Below, in pieces: positions 52,921 to 61,502 of a stretch of 64,000 bases of DNA. The translations under genes and the position numbers were made by a program. The stretch covers positions 1-64,000 of the forward strand of contig JAVCCE010000076.1 in the NCBI GenBank assembly GCA_030765645.1. The letters are read 5' to 3'. Numbering within the stretch: the stretch's first letter is position 1; the number at the start of each line of letters is the position of its first letter. Source of the DNA: Candidatus Hinthialibacter antarcticus (GTDB lineage: Bacteria; Hinthialibacterota; Hinthialibacteria; Hinthialibacterales; Hinthialibacteraceae). The notes beneath the pieces were generated by a model. That model was not told the DNA's origin, made no database searches, and saw nothing but the letters and a program-made list of their open reading frames with translations.

Positions 52921-52943
52921 GGCGCAACGCGTTGCGCCCCTAC
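52921..52943. repeat. Dispersed repeat family D
   Basis: Perfect palindrome core GGCGCAACGCGTTGCGCC followed by CCTAC; the nearest relatives are at 9433 and 23726. Confidence 0.75.
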
Positions 52944-53131
52944 TTAGCTGATATATTTTTGTTTCTCACCTGCCAGCCTGATCTACTTTGCACACCTAAT
53001 CTACTTGAGATTTTCATTTTAGAAGAAAGCCGTTACAACGACTGAAATATTTGTTCAAGGGGATTGAATGAATTGGGGTTCTGATTACAATATGGCGTCA
53101 AGATTAATTGCTTTACGGTTGAGGTGCAGAC

Positions 53132-53515
53132 ATGGACAAGATCGAAGAAAAGAAGAAAATGGCCTTGTTGATGGATGTTTACGGCGGTTTATTAACCGAC
53201 CGCCAGCGCGAGTTTTTAGACTTGCACTACAACGAAGACCTGTCGTACGGCGAGATTGCCGATGCACAGTCGATCTCGCGCCAAGCGGTGCATGACTCGA
53301 TTCAGCACGGCAAAAAGGGCCTGTTTCGTTTTGAAGACGAACTCGGCCTGGCGGCGCAGTCGGTCGGAGAAGCGCCTTCGGCAAACGGCTCAGTTGACAT
53401 CGACGCAATTCGCGAACAGGTAAGCAAAGTGTCTAAATTGGTTAACGATGACCTAATGTATGACATTGAGCCGATGAAACGCGCGGTTAGGCAACTGCAG
53501 AAATTGGTTGGGTAG
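53132..53515 (+). CDS. ylxM: YlxM-type SRP-associated HTH protein
   Basis: A 127-residue sigma-4-like helix-turn-helix protein. The N-terminal 70 residues (MALLMDVYGGLLTDRQREFL, YNEDLSYGEIADAQSISRQA and VHDSIQHGKKGL) match YlxM/UPF0122, which is encoded next to ffh in many bacteria and helps regulate or assemble signal recognition particle function. The C-terminal 45 residues are a helical extension. A repeat-filled gap of 566 bases now separates it from ffh. An 18-base direct repeat (53508-53525 and 53527-53544) spans its stop codon. Confidence 0.9.
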   Translation: MDKIEEKKKMALLMDVYGGLLTDRQREFLDLHYNEDLSYGEIADAQSISRQAVHDSIQHGKKGLFRFEDELGLAAQSVGEAPSANGSVDIDAIREQVSKVSKLVNDDLMYDIEPMKRAVRQLQKLVG

Positions 53516-53544
53516 TTTGTGTCATGTTGGGTAGTTTGTGTCAT
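53508..53544. repeat. 18-base direct repeat across the ylxM stop
   Basis: TTGGGTAGTTTGTGTCAT occurs twice with an offset of 19; the first copy contains the stop codon TAG of ylxM. The second runs into the family E element. Confidence 0.85.
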
Positions 53545-53577
53545 TGCGAGGAAGCGAGAGCGACCGACGCAATCTCA
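53540..53577. repeat. Dispersed repeat family E (plus orientation)
   Basis: GTCATTGCGAGGAAGCGAGA followed by GCGACCGACGCAATCTCA; inverted relative at 2581-2620. Confidence 0.65.
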
Positions 53578-53642
53578 CTGAACGATTTGGCAATCACCCC
53601 CCCCTCTTAGACCTCCTCCCACATTGGGGGGAGGGGAAATTT

Positions 53643-53784
53643 GTAGGGTGGGTTCTTATCTTGAAACACTGTATCGGTGGGCTGCTTCGCGAGCCCACCC
53701 TACCTTGGATTCATGTGAAGGCTCAGGATATCTGAACGGTTGATAGATACAGAAGCAACATCAGCGTAGCGAAGCCAAGCGATA
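53643..53784. repeat. Composite repeat unit, copy 1 (family F plus 124-base tract)
   Basis: Begins with GTAGGGTGGGTTCTTA, then the tract 53661-53784 (TTGAAACACTGTATCGG... to ...AAGCCAAGCGATA). The same tract occurs at 53907-54030 with one mismatch. Copy 1 has lost the ACCCACC arm that copy 2 keeps. Confidence 0.9.
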
Positions 53785-53806
53785 CGAAGTCTTGAGTTGA
53801 GATTGA

Positions 53807-53850
53807 TCCCCCTTGGCGCTTTCAGCGCCATCCCCCCTTTTTAAGGGGGG
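53807..53850. repeat. Dispersed repeat family G
   Basis: TCCCCCTTGGCGCTTTCAGC followed by GCCATCCCCCC and AAGGGGGG; palindrome GGCGCTTTCAGCGCC inside. A second copy is at 62918-62960. Confidence 0.8.
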
Positions 53851-53871
53851 CATTTTGACTTCAGAGGGGCC

Positions 53872-54030
53872 GTAGGGTGGGTTCTTAACCCACCATTTGC
53901 AATATATTGAAACACTGTATCGGTGGGCTGCTTCGCGAGCCCACCCTACCTTGGTTTCATGTGAAGGCTCAGGATATCTGAACGGTTGATAGATACAGAA
54001 GCAACATCAGCGTAGCGAAGCCAAGCGATA
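53872..54030. repeat. Composite repeat unit, copy 2 (family F plus 124-base tract)
   Basis: Begins GTAGGGTGGGTTCTTAACCC, then the tract 53907-54030, running up to 51 bases before the ffh start. It may be the original ffh leader from which copy 1 was duplicated. Confidence 0.9.
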
Positions 54031-54081
54031 AGTTCCGAAGTGGGAACAAATTTAGAAAAGTTAATAAACACAAGAGCAAAT

Positions 54082-55473
54082 ATGTTTGATAGTTTACAGA
54101 CGAGGTTTCAAGATATTTTCCGCAAGATCGCGGGCAAGCCTAAACTTGATGAGAAAACCATCAAAGAGGCGTTGCGCGAGGTTCGCCGCGCGTTTTTAGA
54201 GGCGGACGTTAACGTCCAGGCGACCAAAGAGTTTTGCGGGAAAATCGAAGAACGCGCTCTCGGCGTTGAAGTAACCAAAAGCCTGACCCCCGCGCAGCAG
54301 GTCATTAGTATTGTTAAAGAAGAAATGACCGCATTGCTGGGCGGTCAAGCAGAGACGCTTGACTTGCCGTCCGGCGAAGCGCGCATTATGTTGGTTGGTT
54401 TGCAAGGTTCCGGTAAGACCACCACTGCGGCCAAACTCGCGAAGCTGTTGGCGAGAAAAGGCCGCAAGCCGCTGCTTTGCGCGGGCGATATTTATCGTCC
54501 CGCTGCGATTCAGCAGTTGGAAGTGGTTGGCGGGCAGGTTGGCGTTCCCGTGTTTCAGATGGGAACCGACGTTGACCCCGCCAAGATTGCCGCTGAAGGT
54601 TCCCGCAAAGCGCGTAAAGAAGGCCTCGATACAGTCATCCTCGATACGGCGGGCCGATTGCACATCGACGAAGACATGATGGCCGAAGTGCAAAAGGTCA
54701 AACGCGAGTGGAAACCCACTCATATTATTCTGGTTGTAGACTCGATGGTGGGTCAGGACGCCGTCAACCAGGCGCAGCATTTTAATGCAGGTCTTGGTAT
54801 CAGCGGCGCGATTCTGACCAAACTTGATAGCGATACGCGCGGCGGCGCTGCAATTTCGATCCGCCACGTGACCGGGCGTCCTATTTTGTTCGCGGGTATG
54901 GGCGAAAAATTGGACGACCTGGATTTGTTCCATCCAGACCGCATGGCTTCCCGTATTTTGGGCATGGGCGATATGCTCACCCTGATCGAGAAGGCGCAGG
55001 CGCAAGTCACCGAAGAAGACGCGCTCGCCATGCAGGAGAAGTTAGTCAACCAGACATTTACCTTCGATGACTTCTTAAGCCAGATACGGCAAGTTAATAA
55101 TATGGGGGGCATTGGAAGCATGTTGTCTATGCTCCCCGGCATGGGCGCAATGGAGCAGCTCAAGCAAGTGAAATTCGGCGAAAACGACATGAAACACATC
55201 GAAGCCATGATTTTGTCGATGACGCAGACTGAGCGTTCGATGCCCAATGTCATTAATAGCAGCCGCAAGCGTCGAATTGCCCGAGGCAGCGGACGCACCA
55301 TGCAAGAGGTCAACCGGCTTCTTAAGCAGTTTACCCAAGCCAAAGAAATGATGAGCATGATGGCGGGCGGTGGCGCGGCTGGCAAAAAGATGAAAAAGGG
55401 CAAAAAGCCCAAAATGAACAAAAAGATGATGAAGAAAATGATGAAAATGCGCGATATGTTTCCCGGCATGTAG
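54082..55473 (+). CDS. ffh: Signal recognition particle protein Ffh
   Basis: A 463-residue SRP GTPase starting at the conserved MFDSLQTRFQDIF (ATG 54082); the GTG at 54040 extends into the upstream repeat and is not supported. N domain at about 1-85, G domain with GLQGSGKTT, DTAGR and TKLDSDTRGG, and an M domain with the Met-rich signal-binding groove (MGGIGSMLSMLPGMGAM ... MSMMAGGGAAGKKMKKGKK). It delivers nascent membrane and exported proteins to the translocon. The family F composite repeat ends 51 bases upstream. Confidence 0.98.
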   Translation: MFDSLQTRFQDIFRKIAGKPKLDEKTIKEALREVRRAFLEADVNVQATKEFCGKIEERALGVEVTKSLTPAQQVISIVKEEMTALLGGQAETLDLPSGEARIMLVGLQGSGKTTTAAKLAKLLARKGRKPLLCAGDIYRPAAIQQLEVVGGQVGVPVFQMGTDVDPAKIAAEGSRKARKEGLDTVILDTAGRLHIDEDMMAEVQKVKREWKPTHIILVVDSMVGQDAVNQAQHFNAGLGISGAILTKLDSDTRGGAAISIRHVTGRPILFAGMGEKLDDLDLFHPDRMASRILGMGDMLTLIEKAQAQVTEEDALAMQEKLVNQTFTFDDFLSQIRQVNNMGGIGSMLSMLPGMGAMEQLKQVKFGENDMKHIEAMILSMTQTERSMPNVINSSRKRRIARGSGRTMQEVNRLLKQFTQAKEMMSMMAGGGAAGKKMKKGKKPKMNKKMMKKMMKMRDMFPGM

Positions 55474-55529
55474 CGCGAATATATCTTAGAATAAGCCATG
55501 TAAGGCAATAGAAAACAGGAGATTAAGAA

Positions 55530-56039
55530 ATGGCCTTAAAGATGCGTCTTAAACGGATGGGCAAAAAGAACCTTCCATTCTACCGCTTGGTCGTTGTCGA
55601 CCAACGCTGGCGCCGTGACGGCAAGACTGTCGCTGAAGTGGGTTGGTATGATCCCGTTAAGCAACCCGTCGAAATGGCGTTCAAAGAAAAGGATATCTAT
55701 CGCTGGTTAGAAAACGGCGTGAAGCCTTCAGAAACCGTCTTGTCGTTGCTGAAACAGCAGGGAATCTGGTCGAAATTCAAATCAGGCGAATACAAAAACC
55801 TGACTGAAGACCAAATGGTAACCAATACCACGAAAATTGTTTCAAATGAAGAAGTTAAGAATCCGGGTTATAATGCGCCTAAGCCTAAGGTTGAGGCTCC
55901 AGTTGAAGCGGCGCCCGCAGCGAAAGAGGCTCCTGCAGAAGAAGCCCCTGCGGCTGAAGCGGCCCCGGCTGATGCTCCCGCAGCGGAAGAAACCGCCGCC
56001 GAACCCGAAGACGCACCGAAAGAAGAATCGCCTGCGTAA
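55530..56039 (+). CDS. rpsP: 30S ribosomal protein S16 with acidic Ala/Pro-rich extension
   Basis: The first about 110 residues are S16 (MALKMRLKRMGKKNLPFYRL, VAEVGWYDPVKQPVEMAFKE, GVKPSETVLSLLKQQGIW), a small-subunit protein needed for assembly. The remaining 55-60 residues are a low-complexity tail of Ala, Pro and Glu (KVEAPVEAAPAAKEAPAEEA...). Such tails occur in several bacterial S16 proteins, but this one is long. GGAGATTAAGAA before ATG 55530. It lies in the standard ffh-rpsP-rimM-trmD order. Confidence 0.97.
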   Translation: MALKMRLKRMGKKNLPFYRLVVVDQRWRRDGKTVAEVGWYDPVKQPVEMAFKEKDIYRWLENGVKPSETVLSLLKQQGIWSKFKSGEYKNLTEDQMVTNTTKIVSNEEVKNPGYNAPKPKVEAPVEAAPAAKEAPAEEAPAAEAAPADAPAAEETAAEPEDAPKEESPA

Positions 56040-56054
56040 TTGCAGAAAGTGTAA

Positions 56055-56294
56055 ATGATGAAGGAAATACTGACATACTTAGCAAAATCGCTGGTGAAAC
56101 ATCCCGATGACGTACAAGTCGTCGAGAAAAAAGTCAGCGAAGGCGTTGTCGAATTGGCGCTCAGTGTGAACCAGGAAGACATGGGGCGCGTGATTGGGCG
56201 TAATGGAAAAACCGCCCGCGCGTTGCGCCAACTGGTTTCCGCCCGCGGCGCCGTCGATAACATCAAGACGCAAGTTGAGATTGTAGACAATTAA
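56055..56294 (+). CDS. khpA: KH-domain RNA-binding protein KhpA
   Basis: A 79-residue protein with a single KH domain; the GxxG loop is RNGK in DMGRVIGRNGKTARALRQLV (about residues 46-65). KhpA binds structured RNA and is often a partner of KhpB. It lies between rpsP and rimM, as in many bacteria. Ribosome site before ATG 56055 is modest. Confidence 0.93.
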   Translation: MMKEILTYLAKSLVKHPDDVQVVEKKVSEGVVELALSVNQEDMGRVIGRNGKTARALRQLVSARGAVDNIKTQVEIVDN

Positions 56295-56340
56295 TAGAAC
56301 TGCGGCGTCTAGTATTTTGTCTTGACGCCAGAGGCATGCA

Positions 56341-56871
56341 ATGACGTTGCGAAGAAAAAAGCCCAAGGTAGATTTACAAAAAATCTACCTTGGAAGAATT
56401 TTACGGCCTCACGCTCTGAAAGGTGAGGTCAAGTTGTCTCTATTTGGCTGCGATCCGATTATGCTGGAAGAACTTGAGTGCGTTTATGTGGACCAGTCAG
56501 ACCGCGTTCTCAAGATCGAGTATATTCGGGGGACCGACAAAGCCCCCATTGTGAAATTCGAGGGCGTCAATAGTCGAGAAGGCTCTGACGCGCTTTATGG
56601 GCTCGTTCTCTGGGCGGAACCGGGGCAGTTGCCCGATTTGGAAGACGATTTCTTTTATGAAGCGGATTTTCTCTACGCGCAGGCGCAATTGCCCAGCGGT
56701 GAAGTCTTGGGCCGTATCGACCAAGTGATCGAAACCGGCGCGATAGATGTATTGTTGATCCGCACCAGCAATGGTGAAGAGGTTTTGATTCCAGCGACGC
56801 GGGAGTTTGTCCATGAAATTCGCCGCGAAGACAGCATCATCGTGGTCGACCCGCCTGAGCTAGACTGGTAA
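56341..56871 (+). CDS. rimM: 16S rRNA processing protein RimM
   Basis: A 176-residue ribosome maturation factor that binds S19 and helps 30S head assembly. The N-terminal barrel has IYLGRILRPHALKGEVKLSL (about 16-35), and the C-terminal PRC-barrel starts FFYEADFLYAQAQLPSGEVL and ends GEEVLIPATREFVHEI and VVDPPELDW. Gap to trmD is 5 bases. Confidence 0.95.
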   Translation: MTLRRKKPKVDLQKIYLGRILRPHALKGEVKLSLFGCDPIMLEELECVYVDQSDRVLKIEYIRGTDKAPIVKFEGVNSREGSDALYGLVLWAEPGQLPDLEDDFFYEADFLYAQAQLPSGEVLGRIDQVIETGAIDVLLIRTSNGEEVLIPATREFVHEIRREDSIIVVDPPELDW

Positions 56872-56876
56872 GCCCC

Positions 56877-57605
56877 ATGCGAGTTGATATTTTAACCACG
56901 TTCGTGGAGATGTTTGTCGGCCCCTTTGATGAGAGCATTATCAAACGGGCGCGTGAGGCGGGGCAGGTTGATATCCGCATTCATAATCTTCGCGACTGGA
57001 CCCACGACAAGCATCACAAAACTGATGACGAGCAATACGGCGGCGGCGACGGCATGTTGATGCTCGCCCAGCCTTTATTGGACGCAGTAAATGACCTCAA
57101 AACGGAGACGCAAGAGCATTCTCATGTCATCCTAACCACCCCGCAAGGCCGCATCTTTGAGCAATCCACGGCGGAAGCGCTTGTCAACGAATCTCATCTC
57201 ATTTTCATCTGCGGGCATTACAAAGGCGTCGATCAACGGGTGATTGACGTGTTGCAGCCGGACGAACTCTCCATCGGCGACTTTATTCTCACTGGCGGCG
57301 AGTTGCCCGCGATGGTCATGGTTGACGCTGTGGTGCGATTGATCCCCGGCGTGGTGGGCAAGATGCAATCTGTCGAAGAGGATTCATTCACCAGCGGATT
57401 GCTCGACTGCCCTCGTTACACGCGTCCCCGTGAAATGGCCGGTCTCAAGGCGCCTGACGTACTCTTGAGCGGCAACCATGCGGAAATCGAAAAATGGCGC
57501 TTGCAGCAATCCGTCAACCGCACTGCCGAGCGCCGTCCTGACTTGTATCAGCAATGGCTGGAGCAAGCCGACCCGGCGGACAAAAAACGAATCGAGTTGC
57601 CATGA
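56877..57605 (+). CDS. trmD: tRNA (guanine37-N1)-methyltransferase
   Basis: A 242-residue SPOUT methyltransferase. Hallmarks: MRVDILTTFVEMF at the start, DEQYGGGDGMLMLAQPLLDA (about 53-72), ICGHYKGVDQRV, and the SAM-knot SIGDFILTGGELPAMVMVDA. It methylates G37 next to the anticodon and prevents frameshifting. The stop overlaps the next gene as ATGA. Confidence 0.97.
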   Translation: MRVDILTTFVEMFVGPFDESIIKRAREAGQVDIRIHNLRDWTHDKHHKTDDEQYGGGDGMLMLAQPLLDAVNDLKTETQEHSHVILTTPQGRIFEQSTAEALVNESHLIFICGHYKGVDQRVIDVLQPDELSIGDFILTGGELPAMVMVDAVVRLIPGVVGKMQSVEEDSFTSGLLDCPRYTRPREMAGLKAPDVLLSGNHAEIEKWRLQQSVNRTAERRPDLYQQWLEQADPADKKRIELP

Positions 57606-58165
57606 CCGCTCCGATCTACACCGCCTTGCTTCATTATCCTGTTTATAAAAAGACTGGCGAAGTGATTACCACATCCATCACGCCGCTCGATTTGCACGAC
57701 ATCGCCCGCAGCTGCCACACCTTCGGCGTCAAAGGGTACTATGTCGTCAATCCAATGCACACCATGCAGCATCTCGCTAAAAAAGTGGTTGGATTTTGGC
57801 GCAGCGACTACGGCGCTCAATACAATCAGACCCGCACCGATGCGCTTTCCATCTGCCATATTGTCGATCACCTCGAAGACGGGATCGCAATGATTGAAAA
57901 AGAATGCGGTTGTAAGCCCATTCTGGTGGTAACCACTGCGAGAAAGCGTGATGATTCGGTCTCGTATTCGTCGCTGCGGGAGAGGATGAAAAACGACGAC
58001 CGCCCTTACTTGGTTATGTTTGGTACGGGGTGGGGATTGATCGACTCGTTCCTGGAAAAATGCGACGTCATCCTAGAGCCGATCAACGGGCCGGGCGACT
58101 ACAACCATTTGTCTGTTCGCAGCGCCGCAGCCATTATTTTAGACCGTCTTTTGAGCGAGCGCTAA
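57602..58165 (+). CDS. TrmD-linked SAM-dependent RNA methyltransferase (DUF/RNA_Me_trans type)
   Basis: A 187-residue protein starting at ATG 57602, inside the trmD stop (ATGA), so translation is coupled. It matches the short SPOUT-like family seen directly after trmD in several phyla: TALLHYPVYKKTGEVITTSI and LDLHDIARSCHTFGVKGYYV at the front, then RPYLVMFGTGWGLIDSFLEK and PINGPGDYNHLSVRSAAAI carrying a knot-like GTGWG loop. Its RNA target is not known to me. The next gene is convergent and overlaps by 4 bases. Confidence 0.85.
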   Translation: MTAPIYTALLHYPVYKKTGEVITTSITPLDLHDIARSCHTFGVKGYYVVNPMHTMQHLAKKVVGFWRSDYGAQYNQTRTDALSICHIVDHLEDGIAMIEKECGCKPILVVTTARKRDDSVSYSSLRERMKNDDRPYLVMFGTGWGLIDSFLEKCDVILEPINGPGDYNHLSVRSAAAIILDRLLSER

Positions 58166-58929
58166 TCTTCTCTCATCTTACGAAAAACATGCAGATAGGT
58201 GTTTTTTTCTTTGCTAATAGCGTTTTGGACATATTCAAAGTTTTGATTGATAAAGTCTTCACAGAGTTCATTTTCTTTTTTTATATTGATATGACTGGGG
58301 TGAGGGTAGTTTCCCTGCTGAACGAGTGCGATGCCGTAGGGACGTAAAACCCGGTATATTTCTTTGATGGTTTTTAAGTAGACTTCATTCGGCAAATGTT
58401 CAGTAACATCAAAACAGGACACAACATGATATCGGTTTGACAAGTCAACATTTGGATACTGTATGTCGCTACAGCTGCTAGGCCATATTTGGGCCCGGTC
58501 GGGATAAGGGAACTGCTTTTGACACCAATCGATAGAGGCAACGCTAAAGTCGATCATGTGGACTGACTGGATGTTGGGGTATTTCTCTAATACCGTGCAA
58601 GCCGTCATTCCTAAATGGCAGCCAACTTCTAACCAATAGATGGGCGTATTGGGGATTTTGATTTCGGAAAGATATTTTAAGAGGCGCTTTTTGTAACCCG
58701 CCTTAATGGAATCTTCCCGAACTTCTTGAAAATTTCGGCTATCTACTTTGCAATGTTGCTGGTGATAGGCGTAGTCATACCATTCATGTGAATAAACGAA
58801 AGGATTTCCGCAGTAGGCGAGCACTTCTTGTGGAGTTACCTGATACTGAATTGCGAGCGCTTTGATCGACTCGCCCTTGAAGATCCGTTGTTTAATCTCT
58901 TCGGGGTCAACATCGTTTAACTGGTTCAT
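58162..58929 (-). CDS. Class I SAM-dependent methyltransferase with short N-terminal helical region
   Basis: A 255-residue protein. Residues 1-45 (VDPEEIKQRIFKGESIKALA then IQYQVTPQEVLAYCG) look like a small helix-turn-helix. The methyltransferase core has motif I YWLEVGCHLGMTACTVL, an acidic turn VHMIDFSVASIDWC, and the DVTEHLPNE motif, as in methyltransferase domain 11/23 enzymes. Lower-GC codon use than its neighbours and convergence with the trmD operon suggest a later insertion. Substrate unknown. Confidence 0.75.
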   Translation of the reverse strand: MNQLNDVDPEEIKQRIFKGESIKALAIQYQVTPQEVLAYCGNPFVYSHEWYDYAYHQQHCKVDSRNFQEVREDSIKAGYKKRLLKYLSEIKIPNTPIYWLEVGCHLGMTACTVLEKYPNIQSVHMIDFSVASIDWCQKQFPYPDRAQIWPSSCSDIQYPNVDLSNRYHVVSCFDVTEHLPNEVYLKTIKEIYRVLRPYGIALVQQGNYPHPSHINIKKENELCEDFINQNFEYVQNAISKEKNTYLHVFRKMRED

Positions 58930-59030
58930 TTGTTTATATAAAGGTCAATGTTTTTCGTAATTATAGCCAGTATAATTTGCAATTCAATTTAATTTTTGAA
59001 TTGCTTCGATTAAAAGTTGTTCAGTAGGCT

Positions 59031-59058
59031 TTGAACCAGTGCCTTTTTGAGATATAAT
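59031..59058 (+). promoter_or_regulatory. Sigma-70 promoter of rplS
   Basis: TTGAAC (59031-59036), 16 bases, then a perfect TATAAT (59053-59058), 62 bases before the rplS start. It explains why rplS can be expressed apart from the trmD operon. Confidence 0.7.
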
Positions 59059-59120
59059 CACCGTCTTGTGCGCTCAAATCATAATTCTATTTGAGCCAAC
59101 CGTTGGAGGACGAAACGATC

Positions 59121-59570
59121 ATGGAACACCCAGGCCTTAAAGCATTTGAGGAAAGCCAACTCAAACAAAATCTGCCCCACTTTCAATCTGGCGATACCGT
59201 TCGCGTCAATACCCGAGTCATTGAAGGCGAAAAAGAACGAATCCAGGCGTTTGAAGGCGTCGTGATAGCCCGCGCAGGCGGCGGTTTAAGCGAAACCTTC
59301 ACCGTACGCAAAATTTCATTCGGCGTTGGGGTCGAGCGTAACTTCCCAATTAACTCTCCCAAAATCGAATCGATTAGCGTCGTGCGCCGCGGTCATGTTC
59401 GCCGCGCGAAATTGTACTATCTGCGTGAGCGCGTCGGTAAAGCGACCCGCATCAAAGCGCGTCAAAAGAACTTGCGCGAAGATTTGGCGAAAATGGGCGT
59501 CGTGGCCAAAGTCGCCAAAGTGAAGAAGGCCAAAAAAGCCAAAAAGGCCGCAAAAGCCGCAGCAAAATAG
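59121..59570 (+). CDS. rplS: 50S ribosomal protein L19
   Basis: A 149-residue protein with [20 protein letters not shown] at the start; GGAGG (59105-59109) supports ATG 59121 over the TTG at 59091. [40 protein letters not shown] and [20 protein letters not shown] are standard L19. The last 35 residues form a Lys/Ala tail ([17 protein letters not shown]). A terminator follows 30 bases later. Confidence 0.97.
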   Translation: MEHPGLKAFEESQLKQNLPHFQSGDTVRVNTRVIEGEKERIQAFEGVVIARAGGGLSETFTVRKISFGVGVERNFPINSPKIESISVVRRGHVRRAKLYYLRERVGKATRIKARQKNLREDLAKMGVVAKVAKVKKAKKAKKAAKAAAK

Positions 59571-59599
59571 TCGTACATTCTTATCTGATTTGACTTTTC

Positions 59600-59628
59600 A
59601 GGCCCTCCATTTTGTGAGGGCCTTTTTT
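59600..59628. terminator. Rho-independent terminator after rplS
   Basis: Stem AGGCCCTC (59600-59607) with GAGGGCCT (59616-59623), 8-base loop, T-run to 59628. It lies between the convergent rplS and response-regulator genes. Confidence 0.92.
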
Positions 59629-60004
59629 ATGCTTGGGGATTGGAGACCGATTCAAGGACGGCTTCCAATTGGCTGAGTGAGAAGGGTTTGCTGAGAATGG
59701 CTTTAACGATTAACGCGTCGCATTCTTCTTCCGACAGGTTATTTCCATAGCCGCTAGAGAGTATTGCCGGGGTTTTTGAAATCTTGCGTATCTCGGTTAG
59801 GCATTCGATCGCCGTCATATCGGGCAGGTTAAAATCAACAATCATAAAATCAAATTTATTGCTATTCGCCTGCATGGCTGCGATAGCTTCGCTTCCTGTT
59901 TTTGAAACTTCAACTTCACAGCCAAGCCGGATTAACATCATGCTGGCGACGTCAATGACCATTTCCTCGTCTTCGATTAGAAGGACTACATGGTTAGACA
60001 CCAT
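59627..60004 (-). CDS. Single-domain response regulator (CheY-like)
   Basis: A 125-residue receiver domain. Phosphorylation site is Asp56 or 57 in FDFMIVDFNLPD; the acidic pair is LLIEDEE (10-15); Ser/Thr in ILSSGYGNN and Lys in ILSKPFS complete the pocket. No output domain, so it acts by protein contact or as a phosphate sink. GGAGAAA precedes ATG 60004. Only one histidine kinase (34631-35755) is in the window; linkage is not shown. Confidence 0.92.
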   Translation of the reverse strand: MVSNHVVLLIEDEEMVIDVASMMLIRLGCEVEVSKTGSEAIAAMQANSNKFDFMIVDFNLPDMTAIECLTEIRKISKTPAILSSGYGNNLSEEECDALIVKAILSKPFSLSQLEAVLESVSNPQA

Positions 60005-60212
60005 TTTCTCCTTAGAAGCAGACTCAAAGTTGTGTATAAAACGATTTTTTTTTATACAAGTATAAAAGGCTAATTATTTAGCAAGACCGATAGATTCTAT
60101 CATTATTTGAGTCTAAGTTTAATTGCTTATTTATTACATTGTTGCTGATTTGCATTTATTTTTTATTTCTGGCGTATTATTATGATACATCCTCACAATT
60201 TAGGAGAGTCAA

Positions 60213-61268
60213 TTGAACCAACCCGCCGTTGTTCAGTATGCCCTACGTGAACGTGCAGTTGAACTGCGCGAAGTCAAAACGCCTGAGATTCAACGCGGCC
60301 AAGTCTTGCTTCGCGTGGCGGCGGTTGGAATTTGCGGCACCGACGTCCATCAGTATTTGAATGAGCATAGCTGGCCCGTACAGATTCCAGTTGTGATGTG
60401 CCATGAGTTTAGCGGCGTGATTGAAGACGTGGGGCCGGGCGTGACCGAGTTCGCTCCCGGCGACCGGGTAGTGTCAGAGACGGCGGCGTTTATCTGCGGC
60501 GAATGTCATTTTTGCCGAACCGGGCAATATCACTTGTGCCCGCACCGCATCGGATTTGGGCAAGGAAAGAACGGTGGTTTGGCGCAGCTGGTCGAGGTGC
60601 CCGCCCGTTGCTTGCATCGAATCCCCAAATCGATTCCATTGAGCCAGGCGGCGTTGTGTGAACCGGCCTGCGTTGCCTACCATGCGGTTTCTCACCACGC
60701 CAAAATTCGCGCGGGGATGACCGTCGCGATTCTGGGCAGCGGCACGGTGGGCTTGCTTTGCGTACAGATCGCAAAACGTAGCGGAGCCAACCCCATTCTT
60801 TTGACGGGGCTTTCGCGGGATGAATCACGACTCAAATTGGGACAAAAACTTGGCGCGACGCACCCCGTGATGATCGACAAAGGGACGCTGCGCGAACAGG
60901 TGCGTGAAATCGGCGACGGCATGGGGCTTGAAGTCGTCATTGACGCCTCCGGCAGCAACACCTCGCTCAAAGACGCGATTGATATCGTTCGGCCCGGCGG
61001 TGATATTGTCCGCGTGGGCTGGGGGCCTGGTGCGTATAATTTCTCGCTGGATCCGCTTGTTCATAAAGAAGTGCGCTTGCAGGGCGCCTTCAGCCATAAT
61101 TGGGAAATTTGGGAGCGCGTCATCAAAATGATGGCTTCTGGAAACATCGACGTCACCCCTTTGATTAGCGCTACGTTTCCCATTGAGCGCTGGCAGGACG
61201 GGTTTGAGCAGATGCACGATTCGACGGTCGTCAAAGCGATCATTGAACCGAATGGGCATATCGAATAA
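60213..61268 (+). CDS. Zinc-dependent medium-chain dehydrogenase (threonine/sorbitol dehydrogenase type)
   Basis: A 351-residue MDR enzyme with TTG start 60213 after AGGAGAG. Catalytic zinc ligands: Cys in GICGTDVHQY, and MCHEFSGVIEDVGPGV; the structural zinc lobe is FICGECHFCRTGQYHLC with four Cys. The Rossmann fold is VAILGSGTVGLLCVQIAKRS. Such enzymes oxidise polyols, threonine or other secondary alcohols with NAD. The substrate cannot be decided. Confidence 0.9.
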   Translation: MNQPAVVQYALRERAVELREVKTPEIQRGQVLLRVAAVGICGTDVHQYLNEHSWPVQIPVVMCHEFSGVIEDVGPGVTEFAPGDRVVSETAAFICGECHFCRTGQYHLCPHRIGFGQGKNGGLAQLVEVPARCLHRIPKSIPLSQAALCEPACVAYHAVSHHAKIRAGMTVAILGSGTVGLLCVQIAKRSGANPILLTGLSRDESRLKLGQKLGATHPVMIDKGTLREQVREIGDGMGLEVVIDASGSNTSLKDAIDIVRPGGDIVRVGWGPGAYNFSLDPLVHKEVRLQGAFSHNWEIWERVIKMMASGNIDVTPLISATFPIERWQDGFEQMHDSTVVKAIIEPNGHIE

Positions 61269-61502
61269 GGCGGAAATTTTTTCCTCTTTATAATCAATTT
61301 TCTTTATGCTTCTCTCCTGATCTCAATCGGGCGGCCTCTGTATTTTTATTCATAACTCTTTATTTATAAGATTATTACTCAACCTTCGCATTGGTTTTTT
61401 CTCTCCTCTCATCCAAATTGGAATGGCGCTTGCACATCCATTCATCGCATCAACTTATTTTGCATTGTGTGTAGTTGAACAAGAGGGCAGAGGAGACATA
61501 TC

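Noticed and set aside
52715-53045. Frames on both strands in the repeat-rich gap (RR-rich translations)
   Set aside because: They are translations of families A and D; no ribosome site or homology.
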